Source of the DNA: Paenibacillus sp.
GTDB lineage: Bacteria > Bacillota > Bacilli > Paenibacillales > Paenibacillaceae
Length of the DNA: 7,343 nt
Reading direction: 5' to 3'
Assembly: GCA_029256665.1 (NCBI GenBank)
Contig: JAQSXN010000184.1
Span: 1 to 7,343, forward strand
Numbering within the stretch: position 1 is the stretch's first letter; each line of letters begins with the position of its first letter. The notes under the pieces were generated by a model that searched no databases, had not been told where the DNA came from, and saw nothing but the letters and a program-made list of their open reading frames with translations. The position numbers and the translations under genes are program-made. This document shows, piece after piece, positions 1-6,996 of the stretch.

Positions 1-76
1 CTCTGCGGTTGGCCCAAGCAAATGGCGATGCCGGCTCGGGCACGCCTGCAGATCTTGTTGATTTGAAATGCTCGGC

Positions 77-116
77 AACAAAAATCAGCAGCCAGAGCCT
101 TGCGGCCTAGCTGCTG
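77..116 (-). terminator. Rho-independent terminator after the esterase/glycoside hydrolase pair
   Basis: Read on the minus strand, bases 116-110 (CAGCAGC) pair perfectly with 92-86 (GCTGCTG). Inside this stem a second short helix pairs 107-104 with 99-96 (three Watson-Crick pairs and one G-U) and closes a GCAA tetraloop at 103-100. The stem is followed at once by ATTTTTGTTG (85-76). A GC-rich stem, a GNRA-type loop and a T-run make a classic intrinsic terminator. It lies about 71 bases beyond the stop codon of the 912-residue gene, so it most likely ends that operon. The plus-strand flank reads TTGTTTC, so weaker termination in the other direction is possible. Confidence 0.8.
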
Positions 117-187
117 TTGTTTCTGCAAGGTGAATTGAACCCCGAATCAATATGGCTTTAATAGCGCTCGTTCTTGAGCCGCCTCCA

Positions 188-2926
188 TCAGCGCGTCAGC
201 GCTCCCTTCTTGTTGTCGCCGTCATATAGCCAATCCAGCGTACGGGAGCTTTCGCTGAACGGCGATACGTCCCGCTCCTTCAGCTCCTGATCGGCGGCGA
301 TGACGCCGAGCACCGAGAAGGCTCCTTTGCCCAGGTTTAGCGCATGGCTTCCGGCCTCGTACAGAAACGCGTGAACGTTAACGCTCGGGTAGAAGGAGGT
401 CTTGATTCCTTTGCGCAATACAGGAGATAAGCCTCCCCGTTCATCCGCATGCGTATTCTCGTCCAAGGTCGGCACCTGAAGCCATTGCGGGTCGGAGGAA
501 TTGAAATAGCCGACCAGCACGCGAACCGGCGTATCCGTCTCGAACTCGACGGCCATTCCGCCCTTCGCCGCTTCCGCGCGGCTGAACCGGATGCCGGTCA
601 AGCCTTCGAGCTCCTCGGCGCAGCTCTGCACGTATACCTCGCCGTCAGTGAAGAGCAAGCTGTCCTTCGACAGCGTATACGTCTCCATGCCGGGGGAAGT
701 CAGCCTGAAGGCGGCTTCCCGGTACGGCTCGATCTTCACTTCTCCGCTAACCTGCGAAGGCAGCTTTCCGGCCCTTAGTTCGTTTACGCTGGCCCTAAAG
801 CCTGCAAGCTCTTCCTCGTAGATCGGGAGGCAGTCCGTCCAATGCTTGAATTTCCGGCCGTCGGGCACCGGGATTTTACGGTGCGCCGTCAGCATGCTGT
901 TGGCGTACAAGTACGTGTTCTTGGTCAGATCCGTCAGCTTGCGGTACCAATCCACGCTCTCCTGCAAGTAGGGAACGGCTTCCTCCAGCAGATCCGTATG
1001 TTCCAGGTAGTTGCCGTTCACCGCGTGTTTGTACGTCAGCACTTGGACGGCGGCCCTCACCTTGGCGCCATAGAAGCGCACCATGTACAGAATTGCTTCC
1101 ACGTCGCTCGCGATTCGCTCGAATTCTTCCCTATTGCCGGTTACATGCGAGCTTGCGCGCTGGATCGCCTTCCAGGCTTTCTCCGCAAACAGCTCGGCCG
1201 ATTCGATTACGTCGATCGGCGTCTCCCCGATGTGCGGTTCGCCCGCCAGCTCTCGCCGGACATACAATTCCAACCGCTCGCCTTGCGGCGCGTGATCTTC
1301 CCACAGCGCTCGATACGGGGAATAACGGTCCGGATTGGTCAATTGGCTCATCTTCATCCCCAGCGACAGCGTCTGCCGGTTGCCCTCCGTAATGCCGAAG
1401 CGGCGAAGGAGCCGCGGCGCGCACTCGCCAAAGGCGTCATAGGCTTCCAGCAGCGCTTCGCCCGCTTCCCTTGACCCGAACAGCGAAGCCAGCTCCTCGA
1501 TCCAATAGTGGCGTTCCGTCTCCGGATCGCGGTCGGGGTTCCAGGCATAACGCGCCCATGCGGCATACCACATCCAATCCCGCTCCGCCTGCTTCAGCCT
1601 TGGCGTCGTCTTGTCGCCGCTGTAAGGCCAATCCCAGAAGAAGAGCGGGTAAAGATGCAGCCCGTTCGCCTGCTGCCGATCCTTCGCCGCCTGCATGCTT
1701 TTCTGAATGAAGGCGGGCGAGCCGTAGCGGAACGGCTCCAGATTCGCGAGCACGTGGACGTTGACGATATGAACCGACTGCATCCCGCTCAGATTGTTAT
1801 GGGTTTGCTTCCAGCCGCCTCGCGGCGTCCAGGTCGTGAGCGATTCTCCGTTATATTTGGCTTCGGTAAATAAATTCGGGTAATGCGAAATCGCCTTCTC
1901 GATAATCGGCTCCGCCTTAACCGCGTGCGCGCGGAGGATGATCGGCGGACGTTCCTTCACCTTCAGATCCCGAAGTCCCTCGTTAACGCCTGCCAGAATC
2001 GTGTCCGTGAACCATTCGGCGCCGTACACGTCGCCCTGCATCGCCTCGCCCAGGCACAACATGAGCCCGACGCTCGGGTAGGACCTGACGAATTCCGCGA
2101 TCGATTTGCGCGTGTAATCGGCGGTGATCGGCAGCGGCTTCGGCTGATGAAGCTCCAAGCCGTGTTTTTCGGCGAACGGCAGCGGAATATGAATGTTGTA
2201 GAAATTCAGCACGACCCAGATGCCTCGTTTATCCGCTTCTTCCGTCAGCCAGCCGAATGTCTCGACGTTGAGGCGGTATTCCTCTTCCGTCACTTCCAGC
2301 GCCTCCGGATAATCCTTAAGCTTCACCAAGGAAGAGAACGGATGGCCCGACCAGATGTATACGACATTGCTCCGCTGCGCGCAGAGCATATCCAGATATT
2401 CCGTCCACAATGCCTTGTCGTAAAACCAAGGGAAACGATCCGGCGTGATCGGGTACTCGTAGGTGCGGCGCGGAGGCTCGATTTCCGTCTTTTGCAGACC
2501 GAGCACCGGGCCGCGGATGACAAACTTCGGCGTTTCGCCATGCGCAAGCAAATCAGGGACCCGTCCCTCGCGGCGAACCCGTTCGGCCAGCTCCTGGGCT
2601 CCGTATAAGGCGCCGGTATCGTTGCCGCCCGATACGACGATCAGATTTCCCGGAAGCGTGGCGATGTAGAAGCCTTCCTTGCCCGGCTCCTCCGAATGAT
2701 AGAGAAGAACCTCCTGATGCTCAAGCGAACGAATAAATTCCGACTCTTCCCGGTTGCCGACGTAAATTTTGAGCTCCGGTTGTTTCCGGTACGTCAAGGA
2801 GTTCCACTCCCCGTCCGCCGTCTCCGTCTCGCAGCCGCATGCTTCCAAAGCATCCTTAAGCAGCTTCAAGCCGTAAACCATCCGAGGCGATGCTTGGTCC
2901 TGAATGCCTAATCTGATTTTGTTCAT
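188..2926 (-). CDS. Glycoside-hydrolase-like protein with predicted TIM barrel; candidate pectin/RG-II alpha-galacturonidase
   Basis: This is a 912-residue protein without signal peptide or membrane segment, so probably cytoplasmic. Residues 1-135 look like the alpha/beta domain that precedes the barrel in GH20, GH67 and GH115-type enzymes. They include a typical GGNDTGALYGAQELAERV segment (100-117). Residues from about 136 to 460 read like a (beta/alpha)8 barrel, with acidic candidates E294 (LCLGEAMQGD), E355 and E361 (TEAKYNGE) and D432 (WDWPYSGD). Residues 470-760 are mostly helical and 770-900 look like a beta-sandwich. The start at 2926 is chosen because GGAGG (2937-2933) sits six bases upstream; an in-frame ATG at 3370 would lie deep inside the upstream esterase gene and adds 148 low-complexity shadow residues. 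Size, layout and pectin context recall GH138 alpha-galacturonidases of rhamnogalacturonan II, but this is an inference without a search. A GH67/GH115-like alpha-glucuronidase relative or an unassigned family is equally open. Confidence 0.75.
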   Translation of the reverse strand: MNKIRLGIQDQASPRMVYGLKLLKDALEACGCETETADGEWNSLTYRKQPELKIYVGNREESEFIRSLEHQEVLLYHSEEPGKEGFYIATLPGNLIVVSGGNDTGALYGAQELAERVRREGRVPDLLAHGETPKFVIRGPVLGLQKTEIEPPRRTYEYPITPDRFPWFYDKALWTEYLDMLCAQRSNVVYIWSGHPFSSLVKLKDYPEALEVTEEEYRLNVETFGWLTEEADKRGIWVVLNFYNIHIPLPFAEKHGLELHQPKPLPITADYTRKSIAEFVRSYPSVGLMLCLGEAMQGDVYGAEWFTDTILAGVNEGLRDLKVKERPPIILRAHAVKAEPIIEKAISHYPNLFTEAKYNGESLTTWTPRGGWKQTHNNLSGMQSVHIVNVHVLANLEPFRYGSPAFIQKSMQAAKDRQQANGLHLYPLFFWDWPYSGDKTTPRLKQAERDWMWYAAWARYAWNPDRDPETERHYWIEELASLFGSREAGEALLEAYDAFGECAPRLLRRFGITEGNRQTLSLGMKMSQLTNPDRYSPYRALWEDHAPQGERLELYVRRELAGEPHIGETPIDVIESAELFAEKAWKAIQRASSHVTGNREEFERIASDVEAILYMVRFYGAKVRAAVQVLTYKHAVNGNYLEHTDLLEEAVPYLQESVDWYRKLTDLTKNTYLYANSMLTAHRKIPVPDGRKFKHWTDCLPIYEEELAGFRASVNELRAGKLPSQVSGEVKIEPYREAAFRLTSPGMETYTLSKDSLLFTDGEVYVQSCAEELEGLTGIRFSRAEAAKGGMAVEFETDTPVRVLVGYFNSSDPQWLQVPTLDENTHADERGGLSPVLRKGIKTSFYPSVNVHAFLYEAGSHALNLGKGAFSVLGVIAADQELKERDVSPFSESSRTLDWLYDGDNKKGALTR

Positions 2927-2932
2927 GTCGAT

Positions 2933-2937
2933 CCTCC
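2933..2937 (-). promoter_or_regulatory. Ribosome binding site fixing the start of the 912-residue gene
   Basis: GGAGG on the minus strand lies six bases before the ATG at 2926-2924, in the 28-base gap after the esterase stop codon. It is a strong match to the anti-Shine-Dalgarno sequence. It supports starting the protein at MNKIRLG rather than at the upstream in-frame ATG at 3370. Confidence 0.8.
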
Positions 2938-2954
2938 GTTTTCTATTTATTCTC

Positions 2955-4001
2955 TTACGATTGCCAAGTCGATTGCAGCCAAGGATAGATTTTCCGTCCG
3001 CTAACCTCGTGGACGCCGGGGAAAATATCGGATTGCAGCCTATGCTCCGCCCCTTCGTCCCGGTAGATCTTCCGCAGAATCCCGACGGCTTCCCGAACGG
3101 ACCCGGCAGGGAAGATCGGGTCGCTCTCGCCGGATTCGACGAACAGCGGACGCGGCGCGATGAGCCCGACCCAATCGGGCAGCTCGGCATAATCAAGCAC
3201 GCCTGGAATGTAATTGTCGATGCAGTGGTTAATCGACAAGATGCTTCCTTTATAGGTGCTGGTGAATCCGCAGAGGACAGTTGCATTGAACCGCTCATCG
3301 AGCGCCGCCGCGTACGCTGCGACCACGCCGCCGCCGGAGAATCCCATGCAGCCGATTTTTGAGGAATCAACCTCCGCCCGCATCGTGAGGTAATCGAGCG
3401 TCCTTAGCGCTTCAAAGACGCGCAGCCCCGCAATGGACATGCCGTGCATAAGCAATTGTCCCGTTAAGGAATTGCAGGAGCTGCGTTCTTTGCCGGGAAC
3501 GGTATCGCGGAGCAGCTTGCGGTCGCCAATGCCGAACATTTCAGGCGCAGCAACGATATGGCCCTGCCGTGCAAGCTCCAACGCGAATCGGTTATGTCCG
3601 CCTTTCGACACGCTCATCGTCCCGTCTTGCGCAATCCCCGCAACCTCTCGGCTTCCATACCCATGTCCGTGCAGCGCCAGCATGCCGGGAAGCTTGCCGG
3701 AAGAGTTCACGGGCAATTCCCCCGGCCGGCTGCTCTCTTTGGGAATAAGAACGTAGACCGGCATGCGAAGCCCGGTCACCGTTCCGATCTCGACGCGCTC
3801 CCGGACATGATCGTCATACTCCGTTCGTTCCAGGAGAATCGGATCGAGCGGCGCGCGCATTTCCTCGAACGGTACAAGCGCTTTCCGCAGATGTTCCTTT
3901 TGAAGCGCTTTCCGTTCTTCGCGCCCAAGCTCGGTTTGCTTCTTTCTTGCCTCTGCGGACCGGTCGTATAAATTTTCCATAAATTTGTCGGGATTCCACA
4001 T
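2955..4001 (-). CDS. Alpha/beta-hydrolase family esterase (acetyl xylan esterase-like)
   Basis: This 348-residue protein has the marks of a serine alpha/beta hydrolase. The probable oxyanion strand is LALHGHGYG (108-116). The nucleophile elbow is GFSGG, giving Ser222. The acid is Asp294 in ESGESDPIFP and the base is His331 in FPGVHEVSG, in the expected order. A charged helical lead of about 45 residues and an insertion between strand and elbow (117-190) resemble the Abhydrolase_7 / acetyl-xylan-esterase-like group, which often occurs in polysaccharide loci. No signal peptide is seen, so it probably removes acetyl or other ester groups from imported oligosaccharides in the cytoplasm; the substrate is inferred from context. 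The start has an AAAGGAG site with eight bases between GGAG and ATG. It is the first gene of an operon with the 912-residue gene 28 bases downstream. A dienelactone-hydrolase-like role cannot be excluded. Confidence 0.88.
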   Translation of the reverse strand: MWNPDKFMENLYDRSAEARKKQTELGREERKALQKEHLRKALVPFEEMRAPLDPILLERTEYDDHVRERVEIGTVTGLRMPVYVLIPKESSRPGELPVNSSGKLPGMLALHGHGYGSREVAGIAQDGTMSVSKGGHNRFALELARQGHIVAAPEMFGIGDRKLLRDTVPGKERSSCNSLTGQLLMHGMSIAGLRVFEALRTLDYLTMRAEVDSSKIGCMGFSGGGVVAAYAAALDERFNATVLCGFTSTYKGSILSINHCIDNYIPGVLDYAELPDWVGLIAPRPLFVESGESDPIFPAGSVREAVGILRKIYRDEGAEHRLQSDIFPGVHEVSGRKIYPWLQSTWQS

Positions 4002-4159
4002 GCCGTAAACTCCTTTCCTAAATAAGCGTTATCGCAGGACACGCGAACGTAATGCCCTATTGAATCGGGTCATGCGCCGTCATACGCTTGTAACGTAACA
4101 GCTTCACCCATGGGGTAAGTTCAAAGCTGCTGTTAAATAGATCTGGAGGTGTCTTTTTT
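4002..4159. promoter_or_regulatory. Divergent promoter/operator region
   Basis: These 158 non-coding bases separate the esterase (minus) from the propeller gene (plus), so promoters for both directions should lie here. No strong sigma-A promoter stands out. A weak plus-strand candidate is TTGAAT (4060-4065) with TACGCT (4083-4088) at 17-base spacing. A weak minus-strand candidate is TTGAAC (4124-4119), with only a poor -10 match downstream of it. Operator-like symmetry is clearer. TGTAACGTAACA (4089-4100) matches its reverse complement at 10 of 12 positions. CTTCACCC (4102-4109) and GGGTAAG (4113-4119) pair apart from one bulged C. TAACAGC (4096-4102) and GCTGTTA (4129-4135) are perfect inverted repeats. 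A regulator controlling both directions is a reasonable inference. Confidence 0.5.
4145..4149 (+). promoter_or_regulatory. Ribosome binding site of the sialidase-like gene
   Basis: GGAGG is placed ten bases before the ATG at 4160, separated by the T-rich spacer TGTCTTTTTT. The spacing is at the long end of normal, but there is no competing start codon nearby, so the ATG at 4160 is well supported. Confidence 0.75.
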
Positions 4160-5143
4160 ATGACGTATTCTGTAGAAGCAAAAGAGTTTATTTTTGAAGA
4201 AGATCGCCCCTTCGCGAGCTGTCATGCGTCCACGCTGGTCGTCCTGCCGGACGGCGACGTGCTGGCCGCATGGTTCGGCGGCTCGCGCGAGGGCGCTCCC
4301 GACGTGGCGATCTGGACGGCGCGCAGAACGGACGGCGGGTGGTCCGCTCCGGTCAAAGTCGCGGACGAGGAAGGCCTTCCGCATTGGAATCCCGTTCTCT
4401 ATCTCAGACCTGACGGCAAGCTGCTGCTCTTCTACAAGGTTGGCCCCCGCGTTGCCGAATGGCACACCCGCATTATCCATTCCGACGATAACGGCGTTTC
4501 CTGGTCCGAGCCCAAGGAGCTCGTGCCCGGCGACATCGGCGGACGGGGACCTGTCAAGAACAAGCCGATCATGCTCCGGAACGGCACGCTGCTCGCGCCG
4601 AATTCGCTTGAGCCCGCATGGGACGCTTTTATCGATATTTCCCCCGATCATGGCGATACGTGGACGCAAACGGCGATCGTTCCGCTCGATCACGGAAAGC
4701 TGAAGCTCAAAGGCATCATCCAACCGACGCTGTGGGAGTCGGAGGACGGCTCCGTCCACCTGCTGGCGCGGAGCACCGAAGGCGCTATGTACCGCAGCGA
4801 TTCGCGGGACGGCGGCCTCACTTGGCGCGAGGCTTATCCGACCGATATGCCGAACAACAACAGCGGCTTCGATCTTGCGCGGTTATCGGACGGAACGCTT
4901 GCCATGGCCTATAACCCGACCGTGCCGCGCGAGGACGATCCGAAGGGAAAAGGTCCCCGCACTCCGCTCGTGCTTCGGTTATCCCGCGACGACGGCGCGA
5001 CTTGGGGCGAAGAGCTTCCGCTCGATTCGGGCATCAGTCAATATTCGTACCCCGCGGTCGTCGCCCATGGCAACAACATTTATATTAGCTACACATGGAG
5101 AAGGGAGCGAATCGCTTTCTACCATATCGTCTTGAAACAATAG
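4160..5143 (+). CDS. Sialidase-like BNR/Asp-box beta-propeller protein, function unknown
   Basis: This 327-residue protein carries four clear Asp-box repeats of the S-x-D-x-G-x-[ST]-W type: SDDNGVSW (108-115), SPDHGDTW (161-168), SRDGGLTW (215-222) and SRDDGATW (275-282). That indicates a beta-propeller of the sialidase fold (BNR_2 type). There is no signal peptide. It also has the signatures of a widespread sialidase-like family found in bacteria and plants: HASTL (22-26), GGSREGAPDVAIW (40-52), HWNPVL (75-80), VKNKPI (132-137) and NNNSGFD (232-238). At the position where true sialidases have the FRIP/YRIP arginine, this protein has CHAST with His22, so the usual arginine triad looks incomplete. 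Annotation pipelines would probably call it exo-alpha-sialidase; a glycosidase or lyase acting on pectin side chains is more plausible here. The gene is alone on the plus strand, diverging from the esterase operon and converging on the pectin methylesterase operon. Confidence 0.87.
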   Translation: MTYSVEAKEFIFEEDRPFASCHASTLVVLPDGDVLAAWFGGSREGAPDVAIWTARRTDGGWSAPVKVADEEGLPHWNPVLYLRPDGKLLLFYKVGPRVAEWHTRIIHSDDNGVSWSEPKELVPGDIGGRGPVKNKPIMLRNGTLLAPNSLEPAWDAFIDISPDHGDTWTQTAIVPLDHGKLKLKGIIQPTLWESEDGSVHLLARSTEGAMYRSDSRDGGLTWREAYPTDMPNNNSGFDLARLSDGTLAMAYNPTVPREDDPKGKGPRTPLVLRLSRDDGATWGEELPLDSGISQYSYPAVVAHGNNIYISYTWRRERIAFYHIVLKQ

Positions 5144-5158
5144 TCAGCGATTGCTCCC
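5103..5158. terminator. Inverted repeat between convergent genes, possible bidirectional terminator
   Basis: GGGAGCGAATCGCT (5103-5116) pairs with AGCGATTGCTCCC (5146-5158) over 13 base pairs, with a single bulged G (5109) and a 29-base loop. The repeat spans the stop codon of the propeller gene (5141-5143) and lies just past the stop codon of the pectin methylesterase gene (5172). Its position between two converging transcripts suits a shared terminator or an mRNA 3'-end stabiliser. No T-run follows on either strand and the loop is long, so it is not a textbook intrinsic terminator. Confidence 0.4.
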
Positions 5159-5171
5159 GAAATCCAACCCA

Positions 5172-6101
5172 TTATATAACGGCCGCGCGCACCTCTTCGG
5201 GATTCCAGCCGTCGCGGCCTTCCAGTACGCTTCGTACCGTCAATGCCGACGCCTCTTCTTCCGTCAAGTATCTGGCCCACTCTACCCGGGCCGCAGACTC
5301 CGCTCCCGGTCCCACGCTTCCGTATTCCGCATACCTCGCCGTTTTTTCCTTCGCCGGATCGCGCCAGTTGTCCCAGCCTTCCGGACGGATATGGCTTCCC
5401 ATCCACGTATGAACGAAAATCGCGCTTCCGTGCGGCCTCCAAGGCCGGCCGAGACTGACGGTCGCGGGAGGGGCGGCTCCGGTTAACCTGCAGTTCAGAA
5501 AGACGTAGCCGTAAGGCTGCGATTCATCCGTGGAAGCCGCCGTCACAAAGCCGTTATGACGATCGAGACTATGAAGCTCGCAATCCTTGAACACGGCTGT
5601 CGCAGAACCGAATATGAAGTCGACGTGTCCCTCGATATAGCAGCGATCGTACAATTGTCTGCCGTTGCCCGGCGTATACAGCGTATCCTGATGGCCGAGT
5701 ATCGCTACGTTCCGGAAGATTGCGCGATCTCCCTCCACATGCAGCGCAAGCGCTTGTCCACGCTTCTCCAGCCTGCTGGCCGAATTAGCGAAGGTCATAT
5801 TTTCAGCATAAAAATCTTCTGCCAATATCGTGAAGGATGGCGTGTCGTACGTCGTCATTTTCTCGCCGTTCGGCTTCAGGGTCGACACGGAATCGTCATA
5901 GAAGATGACGGCTCCGTCACGGCTTTCACCCATCATGCACAAATTGGTTTTGCTTGCAGGAACCGTTACCTTCTCCTTGTAATGCCCGTTTTTCACGACG
6001 ATCAGCGTGCGTTCGACGGAATGATCCGGCGCTGCCGCGATCGCTTCCGCAACCGTGCGGAAATCGCCGTTTCCGGATTGATCAACGACCAATGTTCGCA
6101 T
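5172..6101 (-). CDS. Pectin methylesterase (pectinesterase, carbohydrate esterase family 8)
   Basis: This 309-residue protein hydrolyses methyl esters of galacturonate in pectin, releasing methanol and leaving free carboxylates. All core CE8 motifs are present in order along a right-handed beta-helix. They are GQALAL (115-120, Gln116), GHQDTLY (136-142, Gln138 and acid/base Asp139), GHVDFIFGSATAVF (158-171, nucleophile Asp161) and SLGRPW (216-221, Arg219). The N-terminal DQSGNGDFRTVAEAI segment is also typical. The protein begins directly with the first strand and has no signal peptide, so it is probably cytoplasmic and acts on imported oligogalacturonides, unlike most secreted members. An AAGGAGGG site lies nine bases before the ATG, inside the end of the upstream lyase gene, which it overlaps by 20 bases. 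It is the last gene of its operon. Family assignment is secure; cellular location is inferred. Confidence 0.96.
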   Translation of the reverse strand: MRTLVVDQSGNGDFRTVAEAIAAAPDHSVERTLIVVKNGHYKEKVTVPASKTNLCMMGESRDGAVIFYDDSVSTLKPNGEKMTTYDTPSFTILAEDFYAENMTFANSASRLEKRGQALALHVEGDRAIFRNVAILGHQDTLYTPGNGRQLYDRCYIEGHVDFIFGSATAVFKDCELHSLDRHNGFVTAASTDESQPYGYVFLNCRLTGAAPPATVSLGRPWRPHGSAIFVHTWMGSHIRPEGWDNWRDPAKEKTARYAEYGSVGPGAESAARVEWARYLTEEEASALTVRSVLEGRDGWNPEEVRAAVI

Positions 6102-6996
6102 GCGAGTTTCCCTCCTTCAGCAGGCCAGCCGCGCGCAGCGTGGCCGCAATGGTATTTCGCGCCTCTGCGCCGACGGGCTGCACCGGCAGACGCGGCGAGC
6201 CGACTTCGATTCCCAGCTGGCTCAGAATCTCCTTGAGCCCTGACGGGACCGTTCCGAACTGCATCAGCTTGCGGACAACCGCGATGTCGGCTTGCGATTT
6301 CGCGGCTTCCTCCAACTGCCCTTCCTGCCAGTGTTTATAAATCGAGACAACCGTATCGGGAACGACGTTGGCGGAGGCCGCAATCGCTCCGGCGCCCCCT
6401 GCAAGCAAGGTCGACAAAATGAACGAATCCGTGCCGGCCAGAACCGCAAAGTCGGGACCCGATTGTTGAATCAGCTGAAGCACATGCTCGTAATTGCCGC
6501 TTGAATCCTTTACGCCGACGATATTGGCAATGCCGGACAACGATGCCACGGTTGCCGCTTCCAGCATAATGCCCGTGCGCGCAGGTATGTTATAGAGAAC
6601 GATCGGCAAATTCGTCGAGCCTGCCGCCGCTTCGAAGTGGCCGTGAAGCTCCGATTGGTTGAGAGGAACGAAGTGAGGCGTAATGACGGATAAAATATCG
6701 GCGCCCGCTTCCTCCAATTTGCGCGACAAACGGATCGTCTCTGCTGTCGTAATCGCGCCGGATCCCGCGTAGAGCGGGACGGCTCCGCCGATCTCGTCGG
6801 CCGCGATTCGGACAAGCTCGATCTTCTCGTCTTCCGTTAGCGCAAAAAATTCGCCGTTCGTCCCGAGCACGAAAATGCCGTGCGCTCCCGCTTGAAGCAG
6901 ACGCCGAATCATCTGGCGGACGACGGGTTCGTTAAGCCGCCCCTCTTGGTCGAATGGCGTCACCATTGCGGGTATAATCCCGTGCGGTTTAATCAT
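6082..6996 (-). CDS. DapA-superfamily lyase/aldolase, probably for a 2-keto-3-deoxy sugar acid
   Basis: This 304-residue protein is the usual length for class I (Schiff-base) enzymes of the dihydrodipicolinate synthase / N-acetylneuraminate lyase superfamily, a TIM barrel. The Schiff-base lysine is Lys163 in GVKDSSG and the catalytic tyrosine is Tyr135 in YNIPART. The pyruvate-carboxylate-binding loop reads GTNGEF (45-50), with Asn where biosynthetic DapA has Thr. Other typical parts are GIIPAMVTPF (6-15) and AGTDSF (187-192). With a pectin methylesterase overlapping its end, a catabolic role is more likely than lysine synthesis, for example cleavage or dehydration of 2-keto-3-deoxygluconate or a related acid from uronates. 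The exact substrate cannot be read from the sequence. The start is supported by AGAGGAG ten bases upstream; the ATG overlaps the stop of the preceding gene as ATGA. Automatic pipelines may call it dapA, which I consider misleading here. Confidence 0.9.
   Translation of the reverse strand: MIKPHGIIPAMVTPFDQEGRLNEPVVRQMIRRLLQAGAHGIFVLGTNGEFFALTEDEKIELVRIAADEIGGAVPLYAGSGAITTAETIRLSRKLEEAGADILSVITPHFVPLNQSELHGHFEAAAGSTNLPIVLYNIPARTGIMLEAATVASLSGIANIVGVKDSSGNYEHVLQLIQQSGPDFAVLAGTDSFILSTLLAGGAGAIAASANVVPDTVVSIYKHWQEGQLEEAAKSQADIAVVRKLMQFGTVPSGLKEILSQLGIEVGSPRLPVQPVGAEARNTIAATLRAAGLLKEGNSHANIGR

Noticed and set aside
1..110. Short plus-strand frames open from the left edge, ending at TGA 64-66 or TAG 108-110, as possible ends of a convergent gene.
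   Set aside because: Only 21 to 35 residues are visible, with no recognisable motif and no clear codon bias. The second frame ends inside the terminator hairpin. A convergent gene ending at 66 is possible but not supportable.
1883..2608. Plus-strand open frame of 241 residues opposite the large glycoside-hydrolase gene, and a similar one at 842-1474.
   Set aside because: Arg/His/Gln-rich translations without recognisable domains lie entirely antisense to a coherent protein. They are explained by the GC-rich codon pattern.
2927..3370. N-terminal extension of the large minus-strand frame, giving 1060 residues from an ATG at 3370.
   Set aside because: It overlaps the well-supported esterase gene by more than 400 bases. 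The residues there are Ser/Arg/Pro-rich shadow sequence, and a strong GGAGG site sits directly before the ATG at 2926.
4066..4100. Possible CcpA catabolite-responsive element in the divergent region.
   Set aside because: TGTAACGTAACA resembles the cre pattern but lacks two central positions, so the spacing is wrong for a standard site.
4133..4759. Minus-strand open frame of 208 residues opposite the propeller gene.
   Set aside because: It covers the Asp-box coding region and the ribosome binding site of the plus-strand gene, and its translation is shadow-like.
5556..6236. Plus-strand open frame of 226 residues opposite the pectin methylesterase.
   Set aside because: The minus strand encodes all CE8 motifs; the plus-strand translation has no family features and no credible ribosome binding site was evident.
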